Shown piece by piece: positions 35,963 through 43,714 of a stretch of DNA of 64,000 nt. Every line of letters begins with the position of its first letter. Within the stretch, counting starts at the first letter, position 1. The DNA lies in assembly GCF_020873915.1 (NCBI RefSeq), contig NZ_JAHWGP010000004.1, forward strand, positions 62,001-126,000. Reading direction: 5' to 3'. Position numbers and translations under genes: made by a program. The DNA comes from Streptomyces sp. DH5 (lineage in GTDB: Bacteria > Actinomycetota > Actinomycetes > Streptomycetales > Streptomycetaceae). The notes below the pieces were generated by a model. The model was not told the origin of the DNA and did no database searches. It saw nothing but the letters and a program-made list of their open reading frames with translations.

Positions 35963-37018
35963 ATGGCAAGCCACGGAGCGCGGGGCCGGAGCGGCGGCCG
36001 CCCCACCCTCGAAGAGGTGGCGGCGCGCGCCGGGGTCGGCCGGGGCACGGTGTCCCGGGTGATCAACGGCTCGCCCCGGGTGAGCGACGCCACACGCGCG
36101 GTCGTGGAGGCGGCGGTCGCCGAGCTCGGTTATGTTCCGAACACGGCGGCCCGCGCGCTGGCGGCGAACCGTACGGACGCGATCGCCCTGGTGGTGCCCG
36201 AGCCGGAGACCCGGTTCTTCGCCGAGCCGTACTTCTCCGACATCCTCCGCGGTGTCGGCGCGGCGCTGGCCGACACCGAGATGCAGCTGCTGCTGATCTT
36301 CGCGGGCAGTGACCGGGAGAGGCAGCGGCTCGCCCAGTACCTGGCCGCGCACCGGGTGGACGGGGTGCTGCTGGTCTCGGTGCACGCCGACGACCCGCTG
36401 CCCGACATGCTGTCCCAGCTGGAGATCCCCGCGGTGATCAGCGGCCCCCGCTCGGAGGCGGAGACGCTCGCCTCGGTCGACTCCGACAACTACGGCGGCG
36501 CCCGTCAGGCCGTCGAGCACCTCATCGGCCGGGGCCGGCGCACCATCGCCCACATCACCGGCCGCCTCGACGTGTACGGCGCCCAGCGGCGTATCGACGG
36601 CTATCGCGACGCCCTGCGCGACGCGGGCCACGAGGTGGACGACCTGCTGGTGGAGCCGGGTGACTTCTCCGAGGAGGGCGGCCGGCGGGCGATGGCGGCC
36701 CTGCTGGAGCGCCGCCCCGACCTGGACGCCGTCTTCGCCGCCTCGGACGTCACCGCGGCCGGCGCCCGGCAGGCGCTGCGCGAGGCGGGCCGCCGCATCC
36801 CCGACGACGTGGCGCTGGTCGGGTACGACGACTCCGCGATCGCCCGTCACATGGACCCGCCGCTGACGAGCGTGCGCCAGCCGATACAGGAGATGGGCCG
36901 CGCGATGATCGACCTGCTGCTCACCGAGGTCGCCGACCGCCGCCCGTCCGTGTCGCGGGGCCTGGAACGCCGCCAGATGGTGCTGGCCACGGAGTTGGTG
37001 GACCGCGCCTCGTCGTGA
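35963..37018 (+). CDS. cebR: LacI-family repressor CebR
   Basis: A 351-residue repressor. The N-terminal LacI helix-turn-helix (about 15-65: PTLEEVAARAGVGRGTVSRV) is followed by a hinge with AARALAANRT and a periplasmic-binding-like effector domain (VVPEPETRFFAEPYFSDILR; LTSVRQPIQEMGRAMIDLLL). ATG at 35963. Divergent from cebEFG-bglC; two matching operators are seen in that locus. Confidence 0.93.
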   Translation: MASHGARGRSGGRPTLEEVAARAGVGRGTVSRVINGSPRVSDATRAVVEAAVAELGYVPNTAARALAANRTDAIALVVPEPETRFFAEPYFSDILRGVGAALADTEMQLLLIFAGSDRERQRLAQYLAAHRVDGVLLVSVHADDPLPDMLSQLEIPAVISGPRSEAETLASVDSDNYGGARQAVEHLIGRGRRTIAHITGRLDVYGAQRRIDGYRDALRDAGHEVDDLLVEPGDFSEEGGRRAMAALLERRPDLDAVFAASDVTAAGARQALREAGRRIPDDVALVGYDDSAIARHMDPPLTSVRQPIQEMGRAMIDLLLTEVADRRPSVSRGLERRQMVLATELVDRASS

Positions 37019-37070
37019 GGGTGCGCGCGGGGCGCCGGCCCCGCGCGCCGCGTACGGCCCCGGAGACGAG

Positions 37071-37107
37071 TTCAGCCGGTGATCCCTGTACGGGATCACC
37101 GGCTGAA
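37071..37107. terminator. Bidirectional hairpin after cebR
   Basis: A perfect 16-bp stem (TTCAGCCGGTGATCCC and its complement) with a 5-nt loop follows the cebR stop by 53 bp and lies just downstream of the convergent tRNA-His. Confidence 0.85.
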
Positions 37108-37114
37108 CGGTGAG

Positions 37115-37187
37115 GGTGAGTGACGGGACTTGAACCCGCGACATCCTGGACCACAACCAGGTGCTCTACCAGCTGAGCTACACCCAC
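37115..37187 (-). tRNA. tRNA-His (GTG)
   Basis: The minus strand folds with acceptor GTGGGTG/CACTCAC, anticodon stem CCTGG/CCAGG and loop TTGTGGT, giving anticodon GTG. The extra G-1 typical of tRNA-His is encoded at 37188 and pairs with C73 at 37115. CCA is not encoded. Confidence 0.95.
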
Positions 37188-37305
37188 CATGGCCTTGTCG
37201 GTCGAGGTCAGTGACTTCTCCGACCGGCCGAGAAAAAGTGTACAGGGTCCGAAGGGGTGCTGGCGCACACCTTTCGGCGGGGGCCTCCCGGCACCCCCCG
37301 GCGCC

Positions 37306-37908
37306 CTACTGAGCGGGCAGGACGTGCTTGGCGGCGATCTTCTTCGCGGTGTCCGAGTCGGGTCCCGGCTGCGGCACGAAGACGGCCTCGCGGTAGTAGC
37401 GCAGTTCCGCGATGGACTCGCGGATGTCGGCGAGCGCGCGGTGGTTGCCGTTCTTCTCGGGGCTGTTGAAGTACGCCCTCGGGTACCAGCGGCGGGCCAG
37501 CTCCTTGATGCTGGAGACGTCCACGATGCGGTAGTGCAGGTAGTCCTCCAGGGTCGGCATGTCCCGCAGCAGGAAACCGCGGTCGGTGCCGACGGAGTTT
37601 CCGCACAGGGGCGCCCTGCCGGGCTCCTTGACGTGCTCCCGCACGTAGGCGAGGACCCGCTGCTCGGCGTCCTCCAGTGTCGTGCCGCCGTCCAGCTCGG
37701 CGAGCAGACCGGACGCGGTGTGCATCTCCCGCACCACCTCCGGCATCGTCTCCAGGGCCCGCTCCGGCGGGCGGATGACGATGTCCACGCCCTCGCCGAG
37801 CACGTTCAGCTCGGAGTCGGTGACGAGGGCGGCCACCTCGATGAGCGCGTCGTCCGACAGCGAGAGGCCGGTCATCTCGCAGTCGATCCACACCATGCGA
37901 TCGTTCAT
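37306..37908 (-). CDS. orn: Oligoribonuclease
   Basis: A 200-residue DEDDh 3'-5' exonuclease that removes the last 2-5 nt of RNA and linear pGpG, the c-di-GMP breakdown product. Catalytic acids are in VWIDCEMTG (DxE), FLLRDMP and the NHRALADI region. No clear ribosome site precedes ATG 37908; an ATG at 37920 is also in frame, so the message may be leaderless. It lies downstream of adpA, as in other Streptomyces, but 580 bp away because of inserted repeats. Its link to c-di-GMP turnover complements cdgA in this window. Confidence 0.93.
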   Translation of the reverse strand: MNDRMVWIDCEMTGLSLSDDALIEVAALVTDSELNVLGEGVDIVIRPPERALETMPEVVREMHTASGLLAELDGGTTLEDAEQRVLAYVREHVKEPGRAPLCGNSVGTDRGFLLRDMPTLEDYLHYRIVDVSSIKELARRWYPRAYFNSPEKNGNHRALADIRESIAELRYYREAVFVPQPGPDSDTAKKIAAKHVLPAQ

Positions 37909-38062
37909 GTGTCTAACCATACGGGGCGCCGCGCCGTGCGGGACCGGGTGGTGAAGCGCCTGCCCGCGCGATGTCCCGGTACCGGTACGAACGTCACGGG
38001 GGCGCCGCCCCCGGGCCCCCGCTCCGGCCCTGGACGGGCCCTGCCTGGAGCGCCGGACGGGG

Positions 38063-38202
38063 CGGATGCGACCCGGGCCTGCAGTGGCGGGGCGGGCCGG
38101 ATGCGACCCGGGCCTGTGGTGGTGGGACGGGGCGGATGCGACCCGAGCCTGTGGTGGCGGGACGGACCGGATGCGACCCGGGCCTGTGGTGGTGGGACGG
38201 GG
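38063..38202. repeat. 35-bp tandem repeats, first array (four units)
   Basis: Four contiguous 35-bp units begin cggatgcgacccgggcctg at 38063, 38098, 38133 and 38168; a degenerate fifth starts at 38203 and runs into the adpA-tail copy. The unit is not a multiple of three, has no spacers and so is not a CRISPR array. Located between orn and adpA. Confidence 0.9.
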
Positions 38203-38209
38203 CGGATGT

Positions 38210-38332
38210 GGCCGGGGCGGTCAGGGACGGACCCACGTCGACCGCCGCGAGGCGGCGGGACTGGTGCGGCAGTGGACCGTCCTGGTGCGGGGCGGACGGC
38301 ACCGGACTCCCGGCGTGTCCCGGCTGGCCGGA
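38210..38332. repeat. 123-bp copy of the adpA 3' coding end
   Basis: This segment matches 38516-38638, inside the last 50 codons of adpA, over 123 bp with five substitutions and no gaps (about 96%). The offset is 306 bp, a multiple of three, so it is in the adpA frame but beyond its stop. On the minus strand it would encode HQDGPLPHQSRRLAAVDVG, against HQDGPLPHQSRRPAAVGVG in AdpA. It is flanked by the 35-bp repeat arrays. Confidence 0.93.
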
Positions 38333-38338
38333 ACAGAC

Positions 38339-38443
38339 CGGATGCGACCCGAGCCTGGGGTGCCGGAACGGACCGGATGCGACCCGGGCCTGGGGTGGCG
38401 GGACGGACTGGATGCGACCCGGGCCTGCAGTGGCGGGACGGGC
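38339..38443. repeat. 35-bp tandem repeats, second array (three units)
   Basis: Three more copies of the same 35-bp unit start at 38339, 38374 and 38409, between the adpA-tail copy and the adpA stop codon. Together with the first array there are seven clear units. No gene is supported in 37909-38488; short frames there change meaning from unit to unit. Confidence 0.9.
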
Positions 38444-38488
38444 CGGAGGCCACCACGGTCTCCGGCCCGTCCGCCGCCGGTCGTCAGC

Positions 38489-39712
38489 TCACGGCGCGCT
38501 GCGCTGGCCCGGGAAGGCCGGGGCGGTCAGGGACGGACCCACGCCGACCGCCGCGGGGCGGCGGGACTGGTGCGGCAGCGGACCGTCCTGGTGCGGGACG
38601 GTCGGCACCGGACTCCCGGCGTGTCCCGGCTGGCCGGAGGGGACGGGCCCCTGGCCGTGTGCGGCGGCCTCGCCGTCCTGGTTCCGTTCGGCCTGGGGAC
38701 GCCGCGCTCGGTACGCGGCCCGGTAGGCGGCCGGGGACGAGCCCAGCTGGCGCCGGAAGTGGCCGCGCAGGGCCACCGGCGAGCGGAAGCCGCAGCGGCC
38801 GGCCACCTCGTCCACCGAGTAGTCCGACGTCTCCAGCAGCCGCTGCGCCTGGAGCACCCGCTGGGTGATCAGCCACTGCAGCGGAGCGCTGCCGGTCAGC
38901 GAGCGGAAACGGCGGTCGAACGTACGACGGCTCATGTACGCGCGTGCCGCCAGCGTCTCCACGTCGAACTGCTCGTGGAGGTGCTCCAGCGCCCAGGCGA
39001 CGACCTCGGCGAGCGGGTCGGCGCCGATCTCCTCCGGTAAAGACCGGTCGAGGTAGCGCTCCTGGCCGCCGCTGCGGCGCGGGGGGACCACCAGGCGGCG
39101 GGCGAGCGCGCCGGCCGCCTCGTTGCCGTGGTCCGTGCGCACGATGTGCAGGCACAGGTCGATGCCGGCCGCGGTGCCCGCCGACGTCAGCACGTCGCCG
39201 TCGTCCACGAAGAGTTCCCGCGGATCGACGTGGACCGACGGGTAGCGCTTCGCCAGTGTCGGCGCGTACATCCAGTGGGTGGTCGCCGGCCGGCCGTCCA
39301 GCAGGCCCGCCGCCGCGAGGACGAAGGCGCCGGTGCACAGCCCGACGATGCGGGCGCCCTCCTCGTGGGCCCGGCGCAGCGCGTCGAGCGCGTCCTGCGG
39401 TGGCGGCGAGGTGATGGAACGCCAGGCCGGCACCACGACGGTGCCCGCCCGGGATATCGCCTCCAGGCCGTGTGGCGCGGTGAGTTCCATGCCCCCCGTG
39501 GTCCGCAGCGGGCCGTCCTCGCCCCCGCACACCAGCAGGCGGTAGCGCGGTACGCCGGCGTCCTGGCGGTCAACCCCGAACACCGACAGCGGTATCGAAC
39601 TCTCGAAGATGGGGCCGCCGCTGAACAGCAGCACCGCGACGATCTCCTTGCGGCGTCGCCCGGAGAGTTTCCGGGCCGCGGCTTCCGGCGTGGCGGTGGA
39701 GTCGTGGCTCAT
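38489..39712 (-). CDS. adpA: AdpA, central developmental transcription activator
   Basis: A 407-residue protein. The N-terminal DJ-1/PfpI/GATase1-like dimerisation domain (about 25-205) includes IVAVLLFSGGPIFESSIPLS and IVGLCTGAFVLAAAGLLDG. A linker is followed by an AraC/XylS double helix-turn-helix (about 235-335: FDVETLAARAYMSRRTFDRR; SVDEVAGRCGFRSPVALRGH). A TTA codon at 39038-39040 encodes Leu in the linker (RYLDRSLPEE), so translation needs the bldA tRNA. AdpA switches on hundreds of morphology and secondary-metabolism genes. The C-terminal tail of about 70 residues is Pro/Gly/His-rich and partly duplicated downstream. A consensus AdpA box lies about 130 bp upstream. Confidence 0.96.
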   Translation of the reverse strand: MSHDSTATPEAAARKLSGRRRKEIVAVLLFSGGPIFESSIPLSVFGVDRQDAGVPRYRLLVCGGEDGPLRTTGGMELTAPHGLEAISRAGTVVVPAWRSITSPPPQDALDALRRAHEEGARIVGLCTGAFVLAAAGLLDGRPATTHWMYAPTLAKRYPSVHVDPRELFVDDGDVLTSAGTAAGIDLCLHIVRTDHGNEAAGALARRLVVPPRRSGGQERYLDRSLPEEIGADPLAEVVAWALEHLHEQFDVETLAARAYMSRRTFDRRFRSLTGSAPLQWLITQRVLQAQRLLETSDYSVDEVAGRCGFRSPVALRGHFRRQLGSSPAAYRAAYRARRPQAERNQDGEAAAHGQGPVPSGQPGHAGSPVPTVPHQDGPLPHQSRRPAAVGVGPSLTAPAFPGQRSAP

Positions 39713-39843
39713 TACTGCTAAGCCCCCCTCGGTGGTCGCGGCTCCTCGGTTGTGTCGCTCCTGCACGTTTCCCCTCGGTCCTGCACGAGTCCCCCGCCGT
39801 ACGACAGTCAAGATCGAATCTACTGCGTCCAGTTGCGCCAGGG

Positions 39844-39853
39844 TGGCCGGTTC
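39844..39853 (+). promoter_or_regulatory. Consensus AdpA-binding site upstream of adpA
   Basis: TGGCCGGTTC fits the AdpA consensus TGGCSNGWWY exactly. A second near match, TGGCGTGAAG (one mismatch), lies at 39884-39893. They are 132 and 172 bp upstream of the adpA start, suited to the autoregulation known for AdpA. Confidence 0.55.
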
Positions 39854-39893
39854 GCCACCCGGTAGATTGTCGACTTGGCAACTTGGCGTGAAG

Positions 39894-40766
39894 CATTCGA
39901 TCACGAAGGGTCGCACTCGTGGAGCGTGCGGGGAAGTGCGCCTCGTCGCGGTGGCCAATCCCCGTAGGGTGCGCGCGGCTCGTGGGAGCCCTTTCGCGCA
40001 GGTCGGGAGGGGGATGGAGGGTGGGGGCGGCAAGGGACGTACCCCGGCCGGAAGTTGGCTGAAAAGGTACGGTCGCGGGCGCGGAAACCGGTCAGCCGAC
40101 CGGTGTGTCCCCGCCGTCCCCCGCCCGGCCCGCTCGGGCCCGGCACGGGCCTGGCGCCGCCCGCCCCGGCACGGCTCCCTGGCCGACCGTCGCGCGGCGA
40201 TCCGCCGGGAGCGGCGCACCAGCAGCCCGCCGGCGCCCGTGACGGCCGCCGGACCGAACGCCGCACCGGACGCCCCCGCCCGGGAGGAGCCGCACCGCAG
40301 CGGAACCACCGGCGCGAGCGGGCGGCTGGACGCCGCCCGGCGCACCACGTCGCCCGCGGGGCTCCGGGCGGGCGGCGCCGCACGGTTCCGCGCGGGGGTG
40401 GGACCGGGTCCGGACACGAGGAGCGCCCCGTGGCGTGGCTCACCGAATCCGACGCACGGCCCGTCCGTCGGTCACTGCGGGACGAGCCGGACGGCCCCCG
40501 GAGGGTGTGGGGCGCCGGGTCCGGAGGGCCCCTACTCTCCCTGCCCGGTGAAGCCCGCGCAAACCAGCTGTACAGGACAGCAACCGTTGCGTGACGGCCG
40601 CCCCCTCGTGCATGCTCCGGGGAACCCGCCTGCCGGTATGCGCGGGGTCTGGGCCAAGGAGGCGTGCCGCCGTACCCTTGGGGGTATGGGGTCGGGAAGA
40701 CCATTCCCGGACACAGCTCCGCCGCACACTGTCGTCCCCCAGAAGGATCACCACTCCGAGACAGCC
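39894..40766. other. Long adpA-usp intergenic region, no confident gene
   Basis: About 870 bp between divergent adpA and the universal stress gene. Between about 40080 and 40420 third-position G/C is about 90-95% in one plus frame and in the complementary minus frame (in phase with adpA), which hints at coding, but translations are low-complexity Ala/Arg/Pro and no start with a ribosome site stands out. The segment may be an eroded gene or a regulatory region. The rest shows nothing I can name. Confidence 0.5.
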
Positions 40767-41294
40767 ATGGCCGGTCACGAATTCTTCGAACCCGCGGACC
40801 GCAAGCGGCCGGTCGCCGATCCCACGGCGGCCGAACCCCTGGCGGCGGAGGAGTCGCGTCACCCCTGCGACCCGGCGTTCCGGCACGGGGTCGTCGTCGG
40901 CTTCGACGGGTCCACCTCCAGCGAACGAGCCCTCGCGTACGCCATCGGCATGGCGCGGCGCATCAGCTCGGGCCTGATCATCGTCCACGTCGCCAACCGG
41001 CTGCCCACGACGGTCTGGGCGGGCTGCGAGCCCCCGGTCTTCGTGGACGTCCCGGACCACCGCACGGAGGTGCTCGGGCTCGAGCTCGCCTGTGCGGACT
41101 ATCTGACCGAGGTCCCGTGGATCCTGGTCGAGCGCGGCGGGGACATCTGCCACGAACTCGAAGAGGTGGGGCGGGAGTACGAAGCCGATGCGATCGTCGT
41201 GGGCTCCACCCACGGGCTCGTGGGGCGGCTCTTCGGTTCCGTCGCGGGGAGGCTGGCGAAGCGGGCGCAGCGGCCGGTGGTGGTCATTCCGTGA
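40767..41294 (+). CDS. Universal stress protein family
   Basis: A 175-residue single-domain UspA-type protein: HGVVVGFDGSTSSERALAYA at the start of the fold, VDVPDHRTEVLGLEL, and the C-terminal nucleotide-binding loop AIVVGSTHGLVGRLFGSVAG followed by RPVVVIP. The GSTHG...GS motif suggests ATP binding. ATG at 40767 (MAGHEFFEPADRKRP) chosen because the preceding polar leader matches how I recall such proteins beginning; in-frame ATGs at 40686 and 40638 are alternatives and none has a strong ribosome site. Confidence 0.82.
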   Translation: MAGHEFFEPADRKRPVADPTAAEPLAAEESRHPCDPAFRHGVVVGFDGSTSSERALAYAIGMARRISSGLIIVHVANRLPTTVWAGCEPPVFVDVPDHRTEVLGLELACADYLTEVPWILVERGGDICHELEEVGREYEADAIVVGSTHGLVGRLFGSVAGRLAKRAQRPVVVIP

Positions 41295-41373
41295 GCTGAC
41301 GGGTGCGGGCCCCTGTGCCGGCCGGCGACACGTGGGGGCCCGTTACCGTTGCACGGCCCGTGCGGGTGGGTGG

Positions 41374-41402
41374 GGGCTTGTCGCGCAGTTCCCCGCGCCC
41401 CT
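41374..41402. repeat. Widespread Streptomyces intergenic repeat element
   Basis: gggcttgtcgcgcagttccc continuing to gcgcccct matches, from memory, a short sequence found many times between genes in Streptomyces genomes (opposite strand: aggggcgcggggaactgcgc). It sits between the convergent usp and glmS genes. Only one copy is present in this window. Its function is not established. Confidence 0.6.
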
Positions 41403-41504
41403 GAGGTACCTCCGCCGACCCGGTGTTCACAGGGGGCGCGAGCTCGGCCGGTCGCACCCGGGCGGCGGAGCCGCATGTCGGTACGGCGCGGTGTCCCCGG
41501 AGGG

Positions 41505-41535
41505 GCCGCTCCGCCCCGTGCCGGAGCGGAGCGGC
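41505..41535. terminator. Hairpin after glmS
   Basis: GCCGCTCCGCCCCG pairs with CGGAGCGGAGCGGC at 12 of 14 positions around a 3-nt loop, 16 bp past the glmS stop. Confidence 0.6.
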
Positions 41536-41550
41536 GTGTGTCCCCGAGGG

Positions 41551-43368
41551 CTACTCCACCGTCACCGACTTGGCGAGGTTGCGGGGCTTGTCGATGTCCC
41601 TGCCGAGGGCCAGCGCCGTGTGGTAGGCGAGGAGTTGCAGGGGGATGCCCATGAGGATGGGGTCGAGCTCGTCCTCGTTCTTGGGGACGAGGAGGGTGTG
41701 GTCGGCCTTCTCCTGGTGCTGGTGGGCGACGGCGAGGATCTGGCCGCTGCGGGCCTTGATCTCCTCCAGGGCCGCGCGGTTCTTCTCCAGCAGGTCGTCG
41801 TCCGGGACGATGGCGACCGTGGGCAGGGCCGGCTCGATCAGGGCCAGCGGGCCGTGCTTGAGCTCGGAGGCGGGGTAGGCCTCGGCGTGGATGTAGGAGA
41901 CCTCCTTGAGCTTCAGGGAGGCCTCGCGGGCCACCGGGTAACCCCGGACGCGGCCGATGAAGAGCATCGAGCGGGCGTCGGCGTACTGCTGGGCCAGCTT
42001 CTCGATCTCCTCCTCCTGCTCCATGATCTCGGCGATCTGGCCGGGCAGGCGGCGCAGGCCCTCGATGATCCGCTTGCCGTCGCTGACCGACAGGTCGCGG
42101 GTGCGGCCCAGGTGCAGGGCGAGCAGGGCGAAGGCGACCGTGGTGTTGGTGAAGCACTTGGTGGAGACCACGCACACCTCGGGGCCGGCGTGCACGTAGA
42201 CGCCGCCGTCCGCCTCGCGGGCGATGGCGGAGCCGACCACGTTGACCACGCCCAGCACCCGCGCGCCCTTGCGCTTCAGCTCCTGCACGGCCGCCAGCAC
42301 GTCGTACGTCTCACCGGACTGCGAGACGGCGATGTAGAGGGTGTCGGGGTCGACGACCGCGTTGCGGTAGCGGAACTCCGAGGCCGGCTCGGCGTCGGCG
42401 GGGATGCGCGCCAGTTCCTCGATCATCTGCGCGCCGATCATGCCGGCGTGGTACGAGGTGCCGCAGCCGAGGATCTTCACGCGGCGGATCCGGCGCGCCT
42501 CGCGGGCGTCCAGGTTGAGGCCGCCGAGGTGCACGGTGGAGAAGCGGTCGTCGATCCGGCCGCGCAGCACGCGGTCCACGGCCTCGGCCTGCTCGTGGAT
42601 CTCCTTGTGCATGTAGGTGTCGTGGCCGCCCATGTCGTACGAGGCCGCCTCCCACTCCACGGTGGTCGGCTCGGCGGTCGTACGGGTGCCCTCGGTGGTG
42701 TAGGTGCGGAAGTCGTCCGCCTTGAGGGTGGCCATCTCGCCGTCGTCCAGCGTGACTATCTGCCGGGTGTGGGCGACCAGCGCGGCGATGTCGGAGGCGA
42801 CGAACATCTCCTTCTCGCCGATGCCGAGGACGACCGGAGAGCCGTTGCGGGCCACGACGATGCGGTCGGGGAAGTCGGCGTGCAGCACGGCGATGCCGTA
42901 GGTGCCCTCGATGAGGCGCACGGTCTCGCGGACCTTGTCCTCGAGCTTCTCCGCCTGCGAACGGGCGATGAGGTGGGTGAGGACCTCGGTGTCCGTCTCG
43001 GAGAGGAACTCGACGCCGTCCGCCTCCAGCTTGCGGCGCAGGTCGCCGGCGTTGTCGATGATGCCGTTGTGGACGACGGCGACCTTGCCCTCGGCGTCCA
43101 GGTGCGGGTGGGCGTTCACGTCGGAGGGGGCGCCGTGGGTGGCCCAGCGGGTGTGGGCGATGCCGGTCGTGCCCTTGAAGCGCGCCGGCACCTTGGCCTC
43201 CAGGTCGCGCACCCGGCCCTTGGCCTTGACCATCTTCAGGCCGGCCGTCTTCGGGGACGTGACGGCGATGCCCGCCGAGTCGTAGCCGCGGTACTCCAGG
43301 CGCTGCAGGCCCTCGAGCAGCAGGGGAGCGACCTCACGCCTGCCGATGTATCCGACGATTCCGCACAT
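41551..43368 (-). CDS. glmS: Glutamine-fructose-6-phosphate aminotransferase (isomerizing)
   Basis: A 605-residue cytoplasmic enzyme making glucosamine-6-phosphate, the first step to UDP-GlcNAc for peptidoglycan. The N-terminal glutaminase domain (about 1-225) starts MCGIVGYIG with catalytic Cys2 and holds THGAPSDVNAHPH; two SIS domains follow (LGCGTSYHAGMIGAQMIEEL; SQSGETYDVLAA; SMLFIGRVRGYPVAREASLK) and the C terminus is AKSVTVE. Glucosamine-6-phosphate is also the DasR effector, linking it in principle to the LPMO operators. No glmS ribozyme is seen in the 13 bp to the next gene. Confidence 0.96.
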   Translation of the reverse strand: MCGIVGYIGRREVAPLLLEGLQRLEYRGYDSAGIAVTSPKTAGLKMVKAKGRVRDLEAKVPARFKGTTGIAHTRWATHGAPSDVNAHPHLDAEGKVAVVHNGIIDNAGDLRRKLEADGVEFLSETDTEVLTHLIARSQAEKLEDKVRETVRLIEGTYGIAVLHADFPDRIVVARNGSPVVLGIGEKEMFVASDIAALVAHTRQIVTLDDGEMATLKADDFRTYTTEGTRTTAEPTTVEWEAASYDMGGHDTYMHKEIHEQAEAVDRVLRGRIDDRFSTVHLGGLNLDAREARRIRRVKILGCGTSYHAGMIGAQMIEELARIPADAEPASEFRYRNAVVDPDTLYIAVSQSGETYDVLAAVQELKRKGARVLGVVNVVGSAIAREADGGVYVHAGPEVCVVSTKCFTNTTVAFALLALHLGRTRDLSVSDGKRIIEGLRRLPGQIAEIMEQEEEIEKLAQQYADARSMLFIGRVRGYPVAREASLKLKEVSYIHAEAYPASELKHGPLALIEPALPTVAIVPDDDLLEKNRAALEEIKARSGQILAVAHQHQEKADHTLLVPKNEDELDPILMGIPLQLLAYHTALALGRDIDKPRNLAKSVTVE

Positions 43369-43381
43369 GTGGGTATGTTTC

Positions 43382-43639
43382 CTAGCCGTAGACGATGCGG
43401 CGCAGCTGCCGGAGCGAGAGCTCGGGCGGCGCCACCGCTCGGTATCTGAGGTCCGCCTCGATCCGTTCGAAGATCGCCGCGTTCACCAGGCCCTGGGCCT
43501 GGAGTTCGCGGTGGCGGCGACGGACGTATTCCTCGGTCGTCTCGTCGAAGTAGGCGAGCACGTCCTGGATCACCCGCAGCGCCTCGCCCCGGCTGAGGGG
43601 CGTGGACCGCGCCAGATGATCGACAAGTTCCTCGTGCAC
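43382..43639 (-). CDS. Small conserved protein next to glmS
   Basis: An 85-residue helical protein (GTG start) with LSRGEALRVIQDVLAYFDET and EYVRRRHRELQAQGLVNAAI. I recognise it as a conserved small actinobacterial protein but not its function. Only 13 bp separate its stop from the glmS start, so they are probably co-transcribed. The charged helix suggests a binding or adaptor role; this is speculation. Confidence 0.75.
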   Translation of the reverse strand: MHEELVDHLARSTPLSRGEALRVIQDVLAYFDETTEEYVRRRHRELQAQGLVNAAIFERIEADLRYRAVAPPELSLRQLRRIVYG

Positions 43640-43714
43640 CCGATGATTTTGAGGTCCCGGAGGCCGATGCGCAAGAATCGTGCCCGATATCGGGCAGGCC
43701 GGGGCGGTCGGGTG

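Noticed and set aside
38063-38443. Possible CRISPR array
   Set aside because: The 35-bp units are directly adjacent without spacers, and no cas genes are nearby; the Cas4-like protein 16 kb away sits in a helicase operon.
37994-38456. Minus-strand open frames in the adpA-orn gap
   Set aside because: They consist of the adpA-tail copy and translated 35-bp repeats, with no ribosome site; the repeat is not a multiple of three so the sequence changes frame between units.
38489-40417. AdpA extended to an N terminus at 40417
   Set aside because: The standard AdpA start (MSHDSTATPEAAARKL) is at 39712; the upstream part is low complexity and contains AdpA-binding sites.
40055-40594. Plus-strand 179-codon open frame upstream of usp
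   Set aside because: Low-complexity translation, no ribosome site, and its phase does not match the better third-position bias.
43369-43381. glmS ribozyme/riboswitch before glmS
   Set aside because: Only 13 bp separate glmS from the upstream gene.
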